NCBI GenBank assembly: GCA_963575645.1
Contig: OY754472.1
Coordinates: 29,265,401-29,329,400 of the forward strand
DNA from: Xanthostigma xanthostigma
Lineage: Eukaryota > Arthropoda > Insecta > Raphidioptera > Raphidiidae
Direction of reading: 5' to 3'
DNA: 64,000 nt
The number at the start of each line of letters is the position of its first letter. The first letter of the stretch is position 1. Position numbers and translations under genes: made by a program. The notes beneath the pieces are model-generated. The model saw nothing but the letters and a program-made list of their open reading frames with translations, searched no databases and was not told the origin of the DNA. This document shows, piece by piece, positions 16,970 through 29,400 of the stretch.

Positions 16970-18480
16970 AAGAGTTCTAATCAGACGTCAATCAAAGATT
17001 TGCTTTCAATATTTTATTACTTCTAATTTTAAAAAATGTTTTCAGTCATTTCGGATTCTGTAACCGAGCAGTCACCGTAAAAGTGATTTATTGTATCTAC
17101 AGAATAGTCACTTTTTGCACTGCTCCTGCATAAATGTTCATCGTAATTATTTAGTTTTAATCGAGACTTTTTCAAATTTTCTAGATTACCCCTATTAAAA
17201 AAAATCTGAAGGTATAAAATGCTCAGCTCACTGTGTACCGTGGAATAAAATTGTCGGAATTGGATATCATAAGTTGGTGGTTTTAAAAAATCAGTGTTTA
17301 TTATCAAATTTATTTATTTTAAATATTTAAAATACAAATAAACAAAAAGTTACCTAACAAAAACAGTTTCTTATCCACGATGCATATGGTCAACAAAATA
17401 CATATTGTTTATTAAGAAATAATTAAAAAAAAACATACCTACATAGTTTTAAACTAAGTACAAAAATACTATTCACTTCGAAAACAAAATTATTTAAAGA
17501 TATCTATTTCAAAAACATCCATTTTTCTATTAAGTAGTTACACTGAATAATTATGTAATTACATAAATGTAACACCAATAAGTATTTCAGTTTTTACTTG
17601 AAAACAAAAACAAACATTAATACTTCTTTTATCATTATGCTATGCAAATTTACACAAATACAATATCCCTGAACTTTCCACAAATAATCATTTTTAATGG
17701 AAAATATTAATTAATAACAGACTACAAAATAAGTTGCTACACGCAGTGTCACAGAGCCTCGTGGTTAAACGAACTCAAACTTTTTCATTAAATAGTCTCA
17801 TTCGATTCCTTATTCAACACAGACAGCAGCGTCAGCCCTACGGCAGCCACATAGTGAGGAGACTCATTTTGAGATTGATACACTGTTGTCATGACAAATG
17901 AAAAACTTAGGACAAGCACGTTACTCAAAACCGAGCATTCAACGTTCATGTGTGTATGAAAAATTTATATGTGATTCTGTCATGTCAGTTTCACGTTTCT
18001 ATGTAGATATTCTTTTGTTAACGCGCCTTGAAGAATGCGCAAATTTGAACGATGTATGATATGTATGTGAGTCTGTGACAGTCCGAACGTGTGACTCATA
18101 AATGTGTGGTCTATTTAATTTTGTCCAACGAGAACTAATCCTATTTTTGTTTGAGTTTTCATTGTTGAAATTCTATAGCTTTGCTAATCAAATCTATCGA
18201 CAATATACAAAAAGAAAAAAAAAACACTCGGATGTTTCCTAAATAAAATACGAAATGATGAATATTACACAGTTAAATTGCATTATTACTAAACGTATCA
18301 CAATATTGCAACTGTTACTGATACTGAAAGTGAAAACGATGTAAAAAATACTACGCATTTAAAAAATTGAACACAAGTAGTTAAAGTTCAGCTGAGTGTC
18401 TAGCACGGATGTTACGGAGCTCTAATTCTGAATTCACATCTGAATCCGTATCTGAAATAATTACAACTAAACTTTCTTAT
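16970..18480. other. gene-free stretch upstream of ZIP9
   Basis: AT-rich sequence. A 92-residue minus-strand frame at 17029-17307 has no motif I recognise and no splice context, so I do not call it a gene. Nothing else is supported. Confidence 0.45.
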
Positions 18481-18494
18481 CACACAGTCTAGAT

Positions 18495-18719
18495 CAACGA
18501 TTCTTAAAAGGTGGTCCGCGGAACCCTGGGATTCCATGGAAGGGTCACAAGGGTTCCGCGGTCTGTCAAAGAATTAAATAAAACGTTCATGAAAAAACCG
18601 CGACACGCGACACGTTTACAAGGTAAAACACTTTTGTTATCAAATTAGCCAGCTAGGGTTCCGCCAAAAAAAGTATGATCAATTAGGGTTCCATGGCCAA
18701 ATAAAAATGGGAAGCTCTG
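18495..18719. mobile_element. hAT-like MITE family D, copy 1
   Basis: Starts CAACGATTCTTAAAAGGTGG and ends GGGAAGCTCTG with the exact 8-bp duplication GTCTAGAT at 18487-18494 and 18720-18727. Subterminal GGTCCGCGG and GGGTTCC blocks recur in the 21006 and 54794 elements. Confidence 0.88.
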
Positions 18720-18846
18720 GTCTAGATTCTAGAAGCAAGGCCAATTATTAAATTAGCTGTTATATTCAATTTTAAAATAGGTAGTCACTTTCAGTACAAG
18801 CACGATCATGTAGTATGTATAGTAATCTTTGACCGTAGAAAGCATA

Positions 18847-18937
18847 AGCTTCGGGCGCATAACGATCCGAAATCGTCAGCAAACCGACAGCGCATGCGCA
18901 TTTGCTGACGATTTCGGATTGTTGTGCAAACGAAGCT
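18847..18937. repeat. short hairpin element
   Basis: Near-perfect inverted arms AGCTTCGGGCGCATAACGAT and ATTGTTGTGCAAACGAAGCT with a small central spacer containing GCGCATGCGC. Single copy in the window; superfamily not clear. Confidence 0.65.
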
Positions 18938-18959
18938 ACTTATAACATTTAAATAATCA

Positions 18960-20559
18960 AAGATAGTAATGAAATAAATTCACTGTACATATATTTATTC
19001 CACATGCATCACACCTTCTGACTGATGGAGACAATTTATTTACACACAAAGAAATAAATCACTATTATTAATTTTAAAAATCTCGTTTACACGAGTGACT
19101 GATTAGTAATTAGTATATTCTTCAAAATACAGATTCTTCATATTTAAAAAATACACGTAAAACAGAAATTTTATACATTTGGAATCTTACAGATTACGAT
19201 CCCAACTTTAACCATCAAAAACATTAATGCATACTGCAAGGAAAAAAAATAACACATTGACAAAAGTCCCATAGCAAACTTAATTTCATTCTGTAATAGC
19301 TAAACTGAGGAGAAAATAAAGAAATTTATTAACAATTTAATGTTGATTTCTTGTGTCATCGACGTTGTGCACATTTAGGATCTTAAGTTTTTATAAAAAC
19401 AGAATAGCACTTTTTTGCTGTTTTAGATCCGACGTATGCCTAAAATTGGAACTAAACATTGTGAACAAACATATGCAATTTTCAGATGAACTTTTCTAAT
19501 TCAAAATACCCGCTACTCATCGTTTAAGAATTTTTGAAGTTCTTTTGTTTTTGTATGTATTTTGTTTAATTATAAAAAATTATCCAAAAAAATTAATGTA
19601 GCACTCCTATTAGTTCTAAATTACATCATAAATAATTGATAAACTTGGAACACAATTACAAAAAAATACAAACATACGATCACAACTCAGCGATTATATA
19701 TTATTAATTTACTTTTTATGGAAACAACTGCACCCACATTTTTATAAGAGAGTTATTTAAATGTCTTCAGTATAAAGTAATGTTGATCCAATAGAATATT
19801 CAGATGAAGGAAGGTTTTGGTTGAGGATCATAAAATAAGCTTTACCAATGTTTCGCTAGTGAGCAACGTTTCGAAAAATGACAATTTTATAAATTTTTCG
19901 AAACGCTGGCCACTAGCGAAACACTGGTAAGGCTTATTTTATGATCCTGAACAAAAACCTTCCTTCATCAGAGTTATTTAAACCTCAAGTAAACAAAACA
20001 ACACAGTTTGGCAATTGTTTCTTAGCGAATTTAAAGCAGGCTACAAAAGATACTTCTCTGGTTTGAAAATACATAGGTAATTAGTAAAATGTGTTCCAAT
20101 AAACAACAAAATTTACACTTATCAAAACTCAACTTATATTCTCTATTTATTTTTAGTACAAACATTTTTTTACATACAGAAAATATTTAACTTCTTTTAG
20201 CTTGACACAGACACTTCAGTGAATTTTAAAGTATAAATGACAGTTTAATATTACTACAATTTTGAATTTTGAAGTCAAGAGCTAAAAAAATTAAACAGCA
20301 TACAAAAATATATTGTATTAGTGAAATCAACGGTATTTTATGAGCGTTGGCCGTTGCTTACATGATTTGATAAGTTGTACATTTTAGCAGGTCAAAAAGG
20401 AATAAAGTAAATTCTAATCGATTTCACGGAGACTTTGTAAATGCATCTACACTACGAACATTAGCATAATGTATCGGAGAGTCAATGTGTTAAAAATAAA
20501 GATCAAAACTCTTTTCAAAATAAAACAGCAGCATCTTAAGAAATAAAACTTATCAAAAC
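18960..20559. other. intergenic stretch downstream of ERH
   Basis: AT-rich. It holds the palindrome at 19803-19969 and otherwise no exon-like frame. The ERH 3' UTR must occupy its right end. Confidence 0.45.
19803..19969. repeat. palindromic element
   Basis: Arms GATGAAGGAAGGTTTT and AAAACCTTCCTTCATC enclose a second mirrored block (AGGATCATAAAATAAGC / GCTTATTTTATGATCCT) and a CACTAGCGAAAC pair at the centre. No coding capacity. Confidence 0.8.
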
Positions 20560-22896
20560 TTAATCAGGATGGCCAGCCGCTTGGCGAAGCAAAACATAAA
20601 TTTTCTCTTTTATCCAGTCTTTATTGTAGGGCGCATAACTATTCGTAGACTTTTGATATACAAGGCAGCTTAAGTCACACAACTGTAAAAAAAACAAAAA
20701 ATGTTAAAAATCAATACTAATAAAATTACGTATTATGACGCCTTCATACTCAATCGGAAGAGCTTTGATCTAATCCATAAAAATTGTCATTGAATTTCCA
20801 TGGAACATTGTAAAATGAATTAATGATTAGGGATTGACCGATACAATTCCGGACCAAAACGTCATCTATTGAATTATAATTTTTGTTAATATACAGTCTG
20901 AAAAAATTGGTCGATAATTTTATTTATTTGAAAATTAATCAAGTTTTTGGCATAAATTTTTGCTTGTATACTTATTCACGATGACTCACTGATAATACTT
21001 TAAGTCAGCGATTTCTAAAAGGTGGTCCGCGGGGTTCTGTGGAAGGGTTACAAGGGTTCCGCGGTCTGTCCGAGAATTAAATAAAATGTGAAAAAATTTC
21101 ATTCTTCACATTAAATAGTTGCATTCTATTTCTTTGTTACAATAAATGTTTTGCAATACCTATAATAATTAGTGATGTGCCAGATCGTTAAAAATGTATA
21201 TCCGCGGATACGGATCTGAATACGGATTTTTGGTTTCAAGATCCGCGGATACGGATCTTAACTTTCTTAGAGTACGCGGCGGTAAATATTGCACATCGAC
21301 CTTTGGAAAGAGACTATCTGTTATGGGAAAAAGTTATTGACCTCTTTAAGAGTTAACTCTCATAACAGATTGTCTCTTTCCCAAGATCTATGTGCAATTT
21401 CTCATTATAAAGATAGTTGATTTAGTACCTTTGAGTTATGTACCTACTATTAGTATGGTACTCACTACGATAAATGTTTGCAATAGGTATAAAGGTGCCA
21501 AATACAATTTAAAAAAATAAAAAATAATTTGAATGGAATTTAACAGGTTTTCATTATTACCTAATCACCTATATATATAAAATTTCATCTATAAATGAAA
21601 AATTAATAAGGTAAAAGATCCGCCAAAAACTAACGGATACGGATCTTTCTTCTCCCTCGGATATCCGCGGATACGGATATCTGGCACATCACTAATAATA
21701 ATTATTTTTCATTTATAATTTGTTCTTTCTTCGAGTCTAACATGAAAATATTCAAACTACAAGGTAAACACTTTAATAATCAAAATAGGCAGCTAGGGTT
21801 TCGCCAAAAAAAGTATGATCATTTAGGGTTCCCTGGCCAAATAAAATTGGGAACCTCTGCTTTAAGTTATGGAGGTCACCAACTTATCGAGGATCTACTG
21901 TACAAGAAATGGGGACAATTTGACCAGCATCAGACCTAATTTAACATTGTATCAGAAAAGTTCATTATACTGCAGCACTAAAATATACAATCTTCTACCC
22001 AAAGAAATAAAAAATGCTAATAATTGTTTAAGAAAAGACTTAAGGTCTTCTTAGCTGCTACATGTTTTTATAATATAAATGAATTTTTTAAACTTTTGCT
22101 ATGTATTTGACTTCCCTATACAATTTCTTGTCTTTGGAGCAATAAAGAATTATTATTATTATATGATTTAAAAACTACATTAAATTAGCTAAATTAAATT
22201 GCCGAAGAAAAAAGCTTTAATAGTGTTTTATCTCAATCGCTTGCGAAGCCGGGAGTAGCAGCTAGTGATGCTATACAAAAAGTGGAGGATGGTCCTATTC
22301 ATAACATTCACGTGGCACATATATTTACCTGGTCTACAAAATCAAATAATTGTGAAATGTCATATGTTATTGTTGGTGTATTTGGGTTTCGTCTCTTCAA
22401 ATGTTCTTCGTATATTTTACAAACTCCTTCCATACATTCGTTTACCGACTCGTAATCCGAATATGTTCTTGTTTCTGGATTTGTTCCAGGCTGAACTAAC
22501 AAAATTGTATGCGACTGGAAAAGCATTAAAAACAATTAGTATTTTAAATTTTTTAAACGGCTAACTCATTGTTAGTAACTGTTTTTATAAACAAAAGTTA
22601 ATCTAAAGTAGAAGCAGTATCTGATTATGATCTGATCGCATGAGTATGACATGTGAACAGTAACAAAAGGTGGGCATATGTAAATACTAAACCCTTTTAA
22701 TTGACAAAATGTAATAACTATTTAAACCTATTCACCATTGCCTTTAGATTCTTGAACAAAATTTAAAGAATATTTACATTAATTGTGAAAACTCGAGTTG
22801 CAAAAATTAACTTTGGTAATCTTACTTTAGTATTGTATTTTCTATATACATTTTAAAATGGAAGATTACATAAATCAACTCAGAAATACTTACCAT
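20560..22896 (-). CDS. e(r)/ERH: enhancer of rudimentary homolog, complete
   Basis: Three coding exons on the minus strand: 22896-22894 (the ATG alone, followed directly by GTAAGTA), 22514-22329 and 20682-20560. Joined they give 103 residues against 104 in animals generally. Landmarks are SHTILLVQP at the start, [35 protein letters not shown] and the C-terminal [15 protein letters not shown]. This match is essentially complete. ERH is a small nuclear protein that dimerises and takes part in RNA processing and control of meiotic and other transcripts (family knowledge). A start codon isolated on its own exon decides the start: exon 2 opens with Ser2 after a CAG acceptor. Intron 2 (20683-22328) contains a nested pair of hAT-like MITEs. 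The gene is divergent from the kinase starting at 23447. Confidence 0.96.
20837..20932. repeat. fold-back family B, single arm
   Basis: One arm only: CCGGACCAAAACGTCATC followed by ATTGGTCGATAATTTTATTT. It corresponds to the right half of the palindromes at 10495 and 16738. It lies in ERH intron 2. Confidence 0.7.
21006..21859. mobile_element. hAT-like MITE family D, copy 2, interrupted
   Basis: Starts CAGCGATTTCTAAAAGGTGG and ends GGGAACCTCTG with the exact 8-bp duplication CTTTAAGT at 20998-21005 and 21860-21867. A family C element (21170-21694) with its own duplication splits it. Without the insert it is about 320 bp. Confidence 0.9.
21170..21694. mobile_element. hAT-like MITE family C, copy 3, nested
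   Basis: Ends TAGTGATGTGCCAGATCG and GATATCTGGCACATCACTA with the exact 8-bp duplication ATAATAAT at 21162-21169 and 21695-21702. It has the long-form internal inverted repeat around GAGTTAACTCTCATAACAG. Confidence 0.9.
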
Positions 22897-23446
22897 TTCT
22901 GTATATTTTTGTTCTCTTTAATTATCTGTGATTTATCAAACTAAATTACACCGATTTTTCTTAAAAATAGCTTACGGTCGCAAATTACAAACAGGAACCA
23001 TAAGAACACTGATCTCAAATAACCAACTTGAAGCTTGTAATAAATTAAATTTTACCAAAAGCAAAACTGAGCAATATCAAATAACTCTGCGAAATAAATT
23101 TTCTAGCTGTCAAATTTAAATTACTTAAAATTAATTTATATACAATAAACATCTCTTTTCATTTTAAATTTCGTACAAAATAAATCAGACAAAAAAATAT
23201 TTAATTTTCTTTTCAAAAATCGCTACTCAAAAGTCAAGCTAAATCAATGGGACAATTCCGTGTTCTGTTATGTTGGTCACGGCTGTGGTGTGTTGGTAAT
23301 CGCATATAAATTTGACGGTTCTCTCGTGCAAGTTTGAAATTGTTTTTGAATTTTCATTAGTAAATTTCATTTGACAAACTTTCTATTGTCCTTGATTATT
23401 AATTAATCGGTGTATATATAAGTTTTAATAATAATAATTGTGTAAA
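22897..23446. promoter_or_regulatory. shared divergent promoter region of ERH and Aurora kinase
   Basis: The 550 bases between two start codons facing away from each other must hold the 5' UTRs and promoters of both genes. I see no clear TATA box at a convincing distance from either. No repeat is inserted here, unlike most intervals of similar size in the window. Confidence 0.55.
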
Positions 23447-26400
23447 ATGTTTTCTCAAGAAGAAATTGAGAAAATAGGACCTGAAAGTCTTGCCGAGCTT
23501 TCCAAGGTTCCTGAAGAATACAAAAACGATGTTGCTGCAGACATGAAAAAAATGGTAAATCACGTTGCTTATCTCAAAAAGTAAGTTTATTACCATTTAT
23601 TTTATAATTTGAGTAACTCTGTTTCATAAATAAAAACAAAAATGAGATATACAAGTTAGTTTTGGATAGATCCAGACAGCTCCAGGAATCCTGCTGTCAA
23701 AGATGTTTCCTATTTTTCCGTAGAATCATAGAATGCATCTTAATATGTCAATACTCGACATTGGTTTGATGTAATTCGTGAGATCTTTAGGCTACGTTCA
23801 GACGGCGACTATTTGATTCGTTTTTTTCACGTATACGGTTTTACTTTATACGAGACAGTCACAGTTGTTCACACGACGTTATTCGATTTTAACGTTACGT
23901 TAAAATTGAATGAAAAGCAGCCATTGTTTAGTGCGCGCCGATCATGGATCCACGTATTCCACTACTTTTATATTGGTTATATAGACGGAGACGCAAGCAG
24001 CGTCCTAGTAGGTACTGGGTTCATCCTTTTCTTAAAGACTGGTCCCCATCGAGAAAGATGATTCGAAAAATTTTTCCTAAGCCTTAGAAATGAAGAACAT
24101 GTCAATAACTACCTAAGTACCTAATAACCACTAATGCTCGCGCGCGGGTCTCGAATATGAGAGACAAGTTTGTTCGTGTGAACGATACAACATGAACATA
24201 AGCGCCACTGCGTGTCGTATTCGATAAAATCGTTTCGAGGCGCGGCCTTCTTAGTGAAAACTTCGTACGGTGTACGGGGAAAAGTATTTTTCGAACACGA
24301 TATTTTCCCGCATAGACTCCGTGTGAACAATTTAATATATTTTCTACTGCCACTGCTCTATTCGATAAAATCTCGCGTACGGTAAACGGGAAAAATATTG
24401 CCATCTGAACGTAGCCTTAGTAATTCGTTAAATCCAAAAATGGCCACAGTATGAGTGTTCGACGTTCGTTTGTTCCCGACTGAGAGTGCATAATATGTAC
24501 TATATCGAGTGTGTGTATGTTCTTGTACGCTCGGCATTTTAAATTACGAAACATTCCTGTCCATTTAGACCTTAGAACTGCGGAACGAAATCGGTTCGCA
24601 CTCCGTGGACACTCGTAATATTTCTTCAACGCAAAGATGCCAGGTAAAAGGGATTGTTCCTCGGAAATATGTTCTCTCCACAAAGGAAACGTTCCATGTT
24701 CATTCCATCTTTGAAACTGTTTTGTCTATTATCATTCGTCAAAATTATGTCAGATATTTTACGTTTATATCTGGATTTTTTGTTCAAAGGCGTCGAGTAA
24801 TTTAGCGTGTTTTCATTATTTAAAACTAGGTGCTACCTGCCGTTCCGCACGCGATTGAAATTAAACACGGCAGCGACAACAGTAGTGGAGCCTTCGGTTC
24901 CACCGTATTACAGTACCACTTTAAGGAGGTTGAGCCGTTTTACGAAGATAATGAAAAAAATCTGAAATAAAGTTTTTTTAATAGATTTTTTTATGACAAA
25001 ATTTTCTGTAAAAAAATCCAAAATCATTAGGAGATTTATAAAGTTAAAAATTAAAAAAAACTTTTACATGTAGTCTTATGGAAAATATGTCAACCTACCA
25101 TTTTAATTTTTTGCAAATAACCAAATAATGTCAGCAGTTCCGAAAACTAACTATGTAAAGCATCGATGTCTTACGCATATTTTAATATTTTTTCCAAATT
25201 AATTAGGAGACTTTTAATCAATAAAAAAATTGTTAAACCTTAGTATTTTTCGATTATGGACTTTTATTCTTGACAATTTTAACTGAATTTTCAACTTTTT
25301 AATGATTTAATTTTTATTTTTATTACTTCTAATTTCTTTTTTTAATAATTTACTGCAAAAAATATGTAAAATACAGATATTTACATAAATTTATTTTTTC
25401 TAACCTAACTTTGTACAAAAAATTCAAAAGTTAGTCCATTATAGTCCGGGGGCCAGCGACCTATTTAGGTCGTCCATTTCCGCGCGGCTGAAAAACTCGT
25501 AAAATACTCAGACAGTGGTACCATATAGCATAGTGGCCGTCAGCTGCGCCAGTATCGGTGGAATAGCCTCCCACGCACGGTTAAAAAGATAATATTTTTT
25601 ATATCCAAATCTTTGACATACGTCTGTTAGGTACATAGGTATCCATGACTACTTATTAAAAAATTGTTCGTTATTAATTTTTCATTAAAATTCGATAATT
25701 CAAACTCCATTCTATTAGAAAGTAGATATTATACTAATTAATTTTTTAGATTATTTCTAAAGAAGATCCAAATCCGGATCGAAACGTCATCTAGTGAAAT
25801 AATGATTTATAATTTATTATTATTTGTCAATATAGGTATAGTCTGAAAAAAAATGGTCGATAATTTTATTTATTTGAATAATATTTTTTATCATTACCTA
25901 TAGATTGAAAACTTGTCAAAAGATAGTTGTTAATGATCTTTCATAAAAAAAAACGTCAGCTGGCTGTACGATGGTGGATGTTACGTCAGCTGATCATACG
26001 AACTTGACGAAATTAAATATGAATTCAGTCATTTCCTATCACATGAAACTTTGTCAAAAAGTAGTTTCTATAATATTTAAAATAAATAAAATCGTCAGCT
26101 GCTTGTATATTGGAGGAAAGATTGTCAGTTGATACAAAAAAGGGTGTGGTAGAAGAGACAGTTGGGAACGTCGATCGCGCTTTTAAATAGCCTGGCTGAC
26201 GTGTTTTTCCCCAGCAAATTGCCAGCTGATACACATTTTCAAACGTAAAGAAATAACGTATCTGAATTTGTTTGATACCATGCTCTTTGCGCGTACAGCA
26301 TATAAATGTGTGTTCTTGAGTTCCATTTAAAATACGTTAAAATTTGTATAGATATTTAGTTTAAATAAATGAAAACAGACGTAAACGAATGAATAAATTA

Positions 26401-29400
26401 TTATTTCTAATTAGAAATTGTATGGATTTCTGTTTTGAGACAAATTAACTGTAAATTAATAATGTTTGTTTTAATATATTAAGAATTTCTTATATCACGT
26501 GAGGTGACGCGGGTAATGGGATCGTATTCAATATGATATTTGCTATTCGTTGCCATGGTTAGCTACATAATATTATGTTCCACCTCATGTAAAAATTAAT
26601 CAAAGCATGCCGAACTAGTTTATTTCTGACAGATTTATAAAACAAAAGAGCGGCTGATTTCTTTAATTTCAAAATATTTCCGAAGCTATAAAGCTACCTA
26701 TTCCCCCGATAGTGCCGCAGCTGACGGCCACGATGCTACATAGTACAACTGTCTAAAGCTTTTTACGAGTCTTTGAGGCATGCGGAAATTGGTAAGAAAA
26801 ACCTGTTACTGGCCCCCGGACTATTAAGTAAAATACTGAAATAATTATTTAATATTAAAAAAAAATATTTATTTATGCCTTTATGACAATAATTTATTGG
26901 TATCATCGACTTATAACCTTTTGTAAAAATTTATTATGGAAAAGTTCCCATTTTGAATTCGACTTACTTTTGATTGGGACTGTAACGCATCAACCTCCTT
27001 AAAATACATGTGATTTTTTTTGCCAGAAGCCTGTATAATATTGCACGTGAATTTTAAAATCATTCCCAATTTTATCTCCTTAAAGGGGTGATTTTGCAAA
27101 AAACGCTGAAACACGTAATTCTTTATTTCTTACCATAAACCTAAATATGAATTTTCTGTGATGGGTTTCCCATACAAACTTAGATCCCCTATTTCACACC
27201 CTTCAGGTTTTTTTGAGACTAAAGGTAGCCTATGTCTTTACTCAGGATGTAGTCTGTCTCCTTGCCAAATTTTGTCAAAATTTGTTCAGCGGTTTAGGCG
27301 TAAAAAGATAACCGACAGAGTTACTTTCGCATTTGTAATATTATTATGAATTTGATAAAGGCAATGGTATAAATGTTTTGCATCTGTTTTCATTTTAGTT
27401 ACAACTGGTCCCTAAACGATTTCGAGATAGGTACACCGCTTGGCAAAGGCAAATTTGGACGAGTTTATTTAGCTCGAGAGCGTAAAACCCAATATATGGT
27501 CGCCCTGAAGACTCTTTTTAAATCAGAGCTAACAAAAAACAAAGTAGAACGACAAGTTTTACGGGAGATTGAAATCCAAAGCCACTTGGATCATACGAAC
27601 ATTTTAAAGCTTTTGACATGGTTTCACGATAGAAAGCGTATTTACTTAGTGCTGGAATTCGCCGCACAAGGAGAATTGTATAAAATATTGAAGAACTCTC
27701 CGTATGGCCGGTTTAATCCTAAGACTGCAGCTAACTACACAAAACAAGTAGCCAGTGCACTACATTACTGCCATTTGAATAATGTTATCCATCGAGATAT
27801 CAAACCTGAAAACTTATTGCTGACATTAGATGATGTTGTCAAACTGGCTGATTTTGGATGGTCAGTTCATGCTCCGTCAGCAAGGTAAAATTATTATTAA
27901 AAATGTGAATATTTAATACGGTATAGTGCGTACTACTACACTGACCGGCAAAAAAAACGCAACACCTAAAATGATGACCAGTTTCAAATTGCAATAACTG
28001 AGTTTTTTTTTATTTGAAAGGTCTATGCTTTATCAATGTTTCTGTACGTACTCTGCCCATTTTGGCGCTCTTCCATTTCGGCTGTAAAGAATAACGCTAA
28101 TGCGCGTTTTCTTCATACACTTTGAAGCTTGCTGTGGGGTAACTTTGATGTTAAAAGCAATAGAAACATGAATAAAAAAAACCAATGCTCAGAACAGACG
28201 AGGCTACAAGTTCCTTTTGTTTTTAATTAATTTCTTTTGTCGGTGTACCCCACAGCAAGCTTCAAAGTGTATGAAGAAAACGCGTATTAGCGTTATTCTT
28301 TACAGCCGAAATGGAAAAGCGCCAACAGAGTACGTACAGAAACATTGACAAAGCATAGACCTTTCAAATAAAAAAAACTCATTCAAATCGAGTGATACGT
28401 TCAAAAGTTATTACAATTTGAAACTGGTCATCATTTTATGTGTTGCGTTTTTTTTGCCGGTCAGTGTATTTAATAACTTTAAAGAATAGCTTCTGTTGCT
28501 ACTTTGTTAAAACACCCATTGTTACATGTCTATATTAGAAAAATTTCTTTCTCAAACAATGTCACCATCGGGATACGAACCCCGAATCTTTCCACTATCG
28601 CGGTGAACTGAGTTACATTACTCCACAGTGACACAGTAGGAGTAATGTAACTCAGTCCGCCGCGATAGTGGAAAGATTCGGGGTTCCTATCCCGATGATG
28701 ACATTGTTTGAGAAATAAATTTTTCTAATATAGACATGTAACAATGGTTGTTTTAACAATGTAGCAACAGAAGCTATTCTTTAAAATTATTAACAATGTT
28801 TTTTGAATATAATATGTTTTTGGTGTCCTCAAAGTGAATTTTTTCTAATGATATGCCACATGCTAAATAACTGAAAAAAATTTGAATTTTGACTTTATTG
28901 GCTGCAGAGGACATAAACAATTTTTTTAGTAACGCAATCCCGGAATACCCACGAATAGGGTTACCATATGACAGGCGTTTGCCGCATTTGACAGGCATTT
29001 TAAGGTTTAGACAGGCGTGCGGCCGGCATTGGTCTGAGACAGGCATTTTCAAATTTCAAATCTGTAAAAGCCATATTGATTACTCAGGAAAATTACAAAA
29101 CTGTATCTTGTGAAGATTTTTACGTTTATGTATTAGAAAAGAAAGAACTATTGAAAAAAATAATGTCCTCTGATAAATATCAGTAATAAACATCCTTCTT
29201 CATTATTATCTGTTGGCTTTTACTTATTACCTATACAGCGTTTTGCTTTAGACAGGCATTTTTCTGAAAAATCAGGCATTTTAGGTACCATAGACAGGCG
29301 TCCCTCTATTTATATATGGTAACCCTACCCACGAACGAACAGCGGAGTCTCACCATGACTTATAAGGGTTCCGTTTTTACAATTTGGATACGAAACCCTA

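Larger units (their letters stand above)
25442..26823. mobile_element. TIR element with about 130-bp imperfect arms in Aurora kinase intron 1
   Basis: Ends TAGTCCGGGGGCCAG and CTGGCCCCCGGACTA, with TTA on both sides. The arms stay complementary for about 130 bases (CTCGTAAAA / TTTTACGAG, GTGGCCGTCAGCTGCG / CGCAGCTGACGGCCAC). The interior repeats CAGCTGAC/GTCAGCTG and contains a single arm of fold-back family B and a segment shared with 32030-32210. Possibly PIF/Harbinger-like; no transposase frame. Confidence 0.75.

Noticed and set aside
17029-17307. Minus-strand frame of 92 codons upstream of ZIP9
   Set aside because: No motif, no convincing splice or promoter context, AT-rich composition.
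22265-22564. Plus-strand frame of 99 codons over ERH exon 2
   Set aside because: Antisense shadow of ERH, which matches its family throughout.
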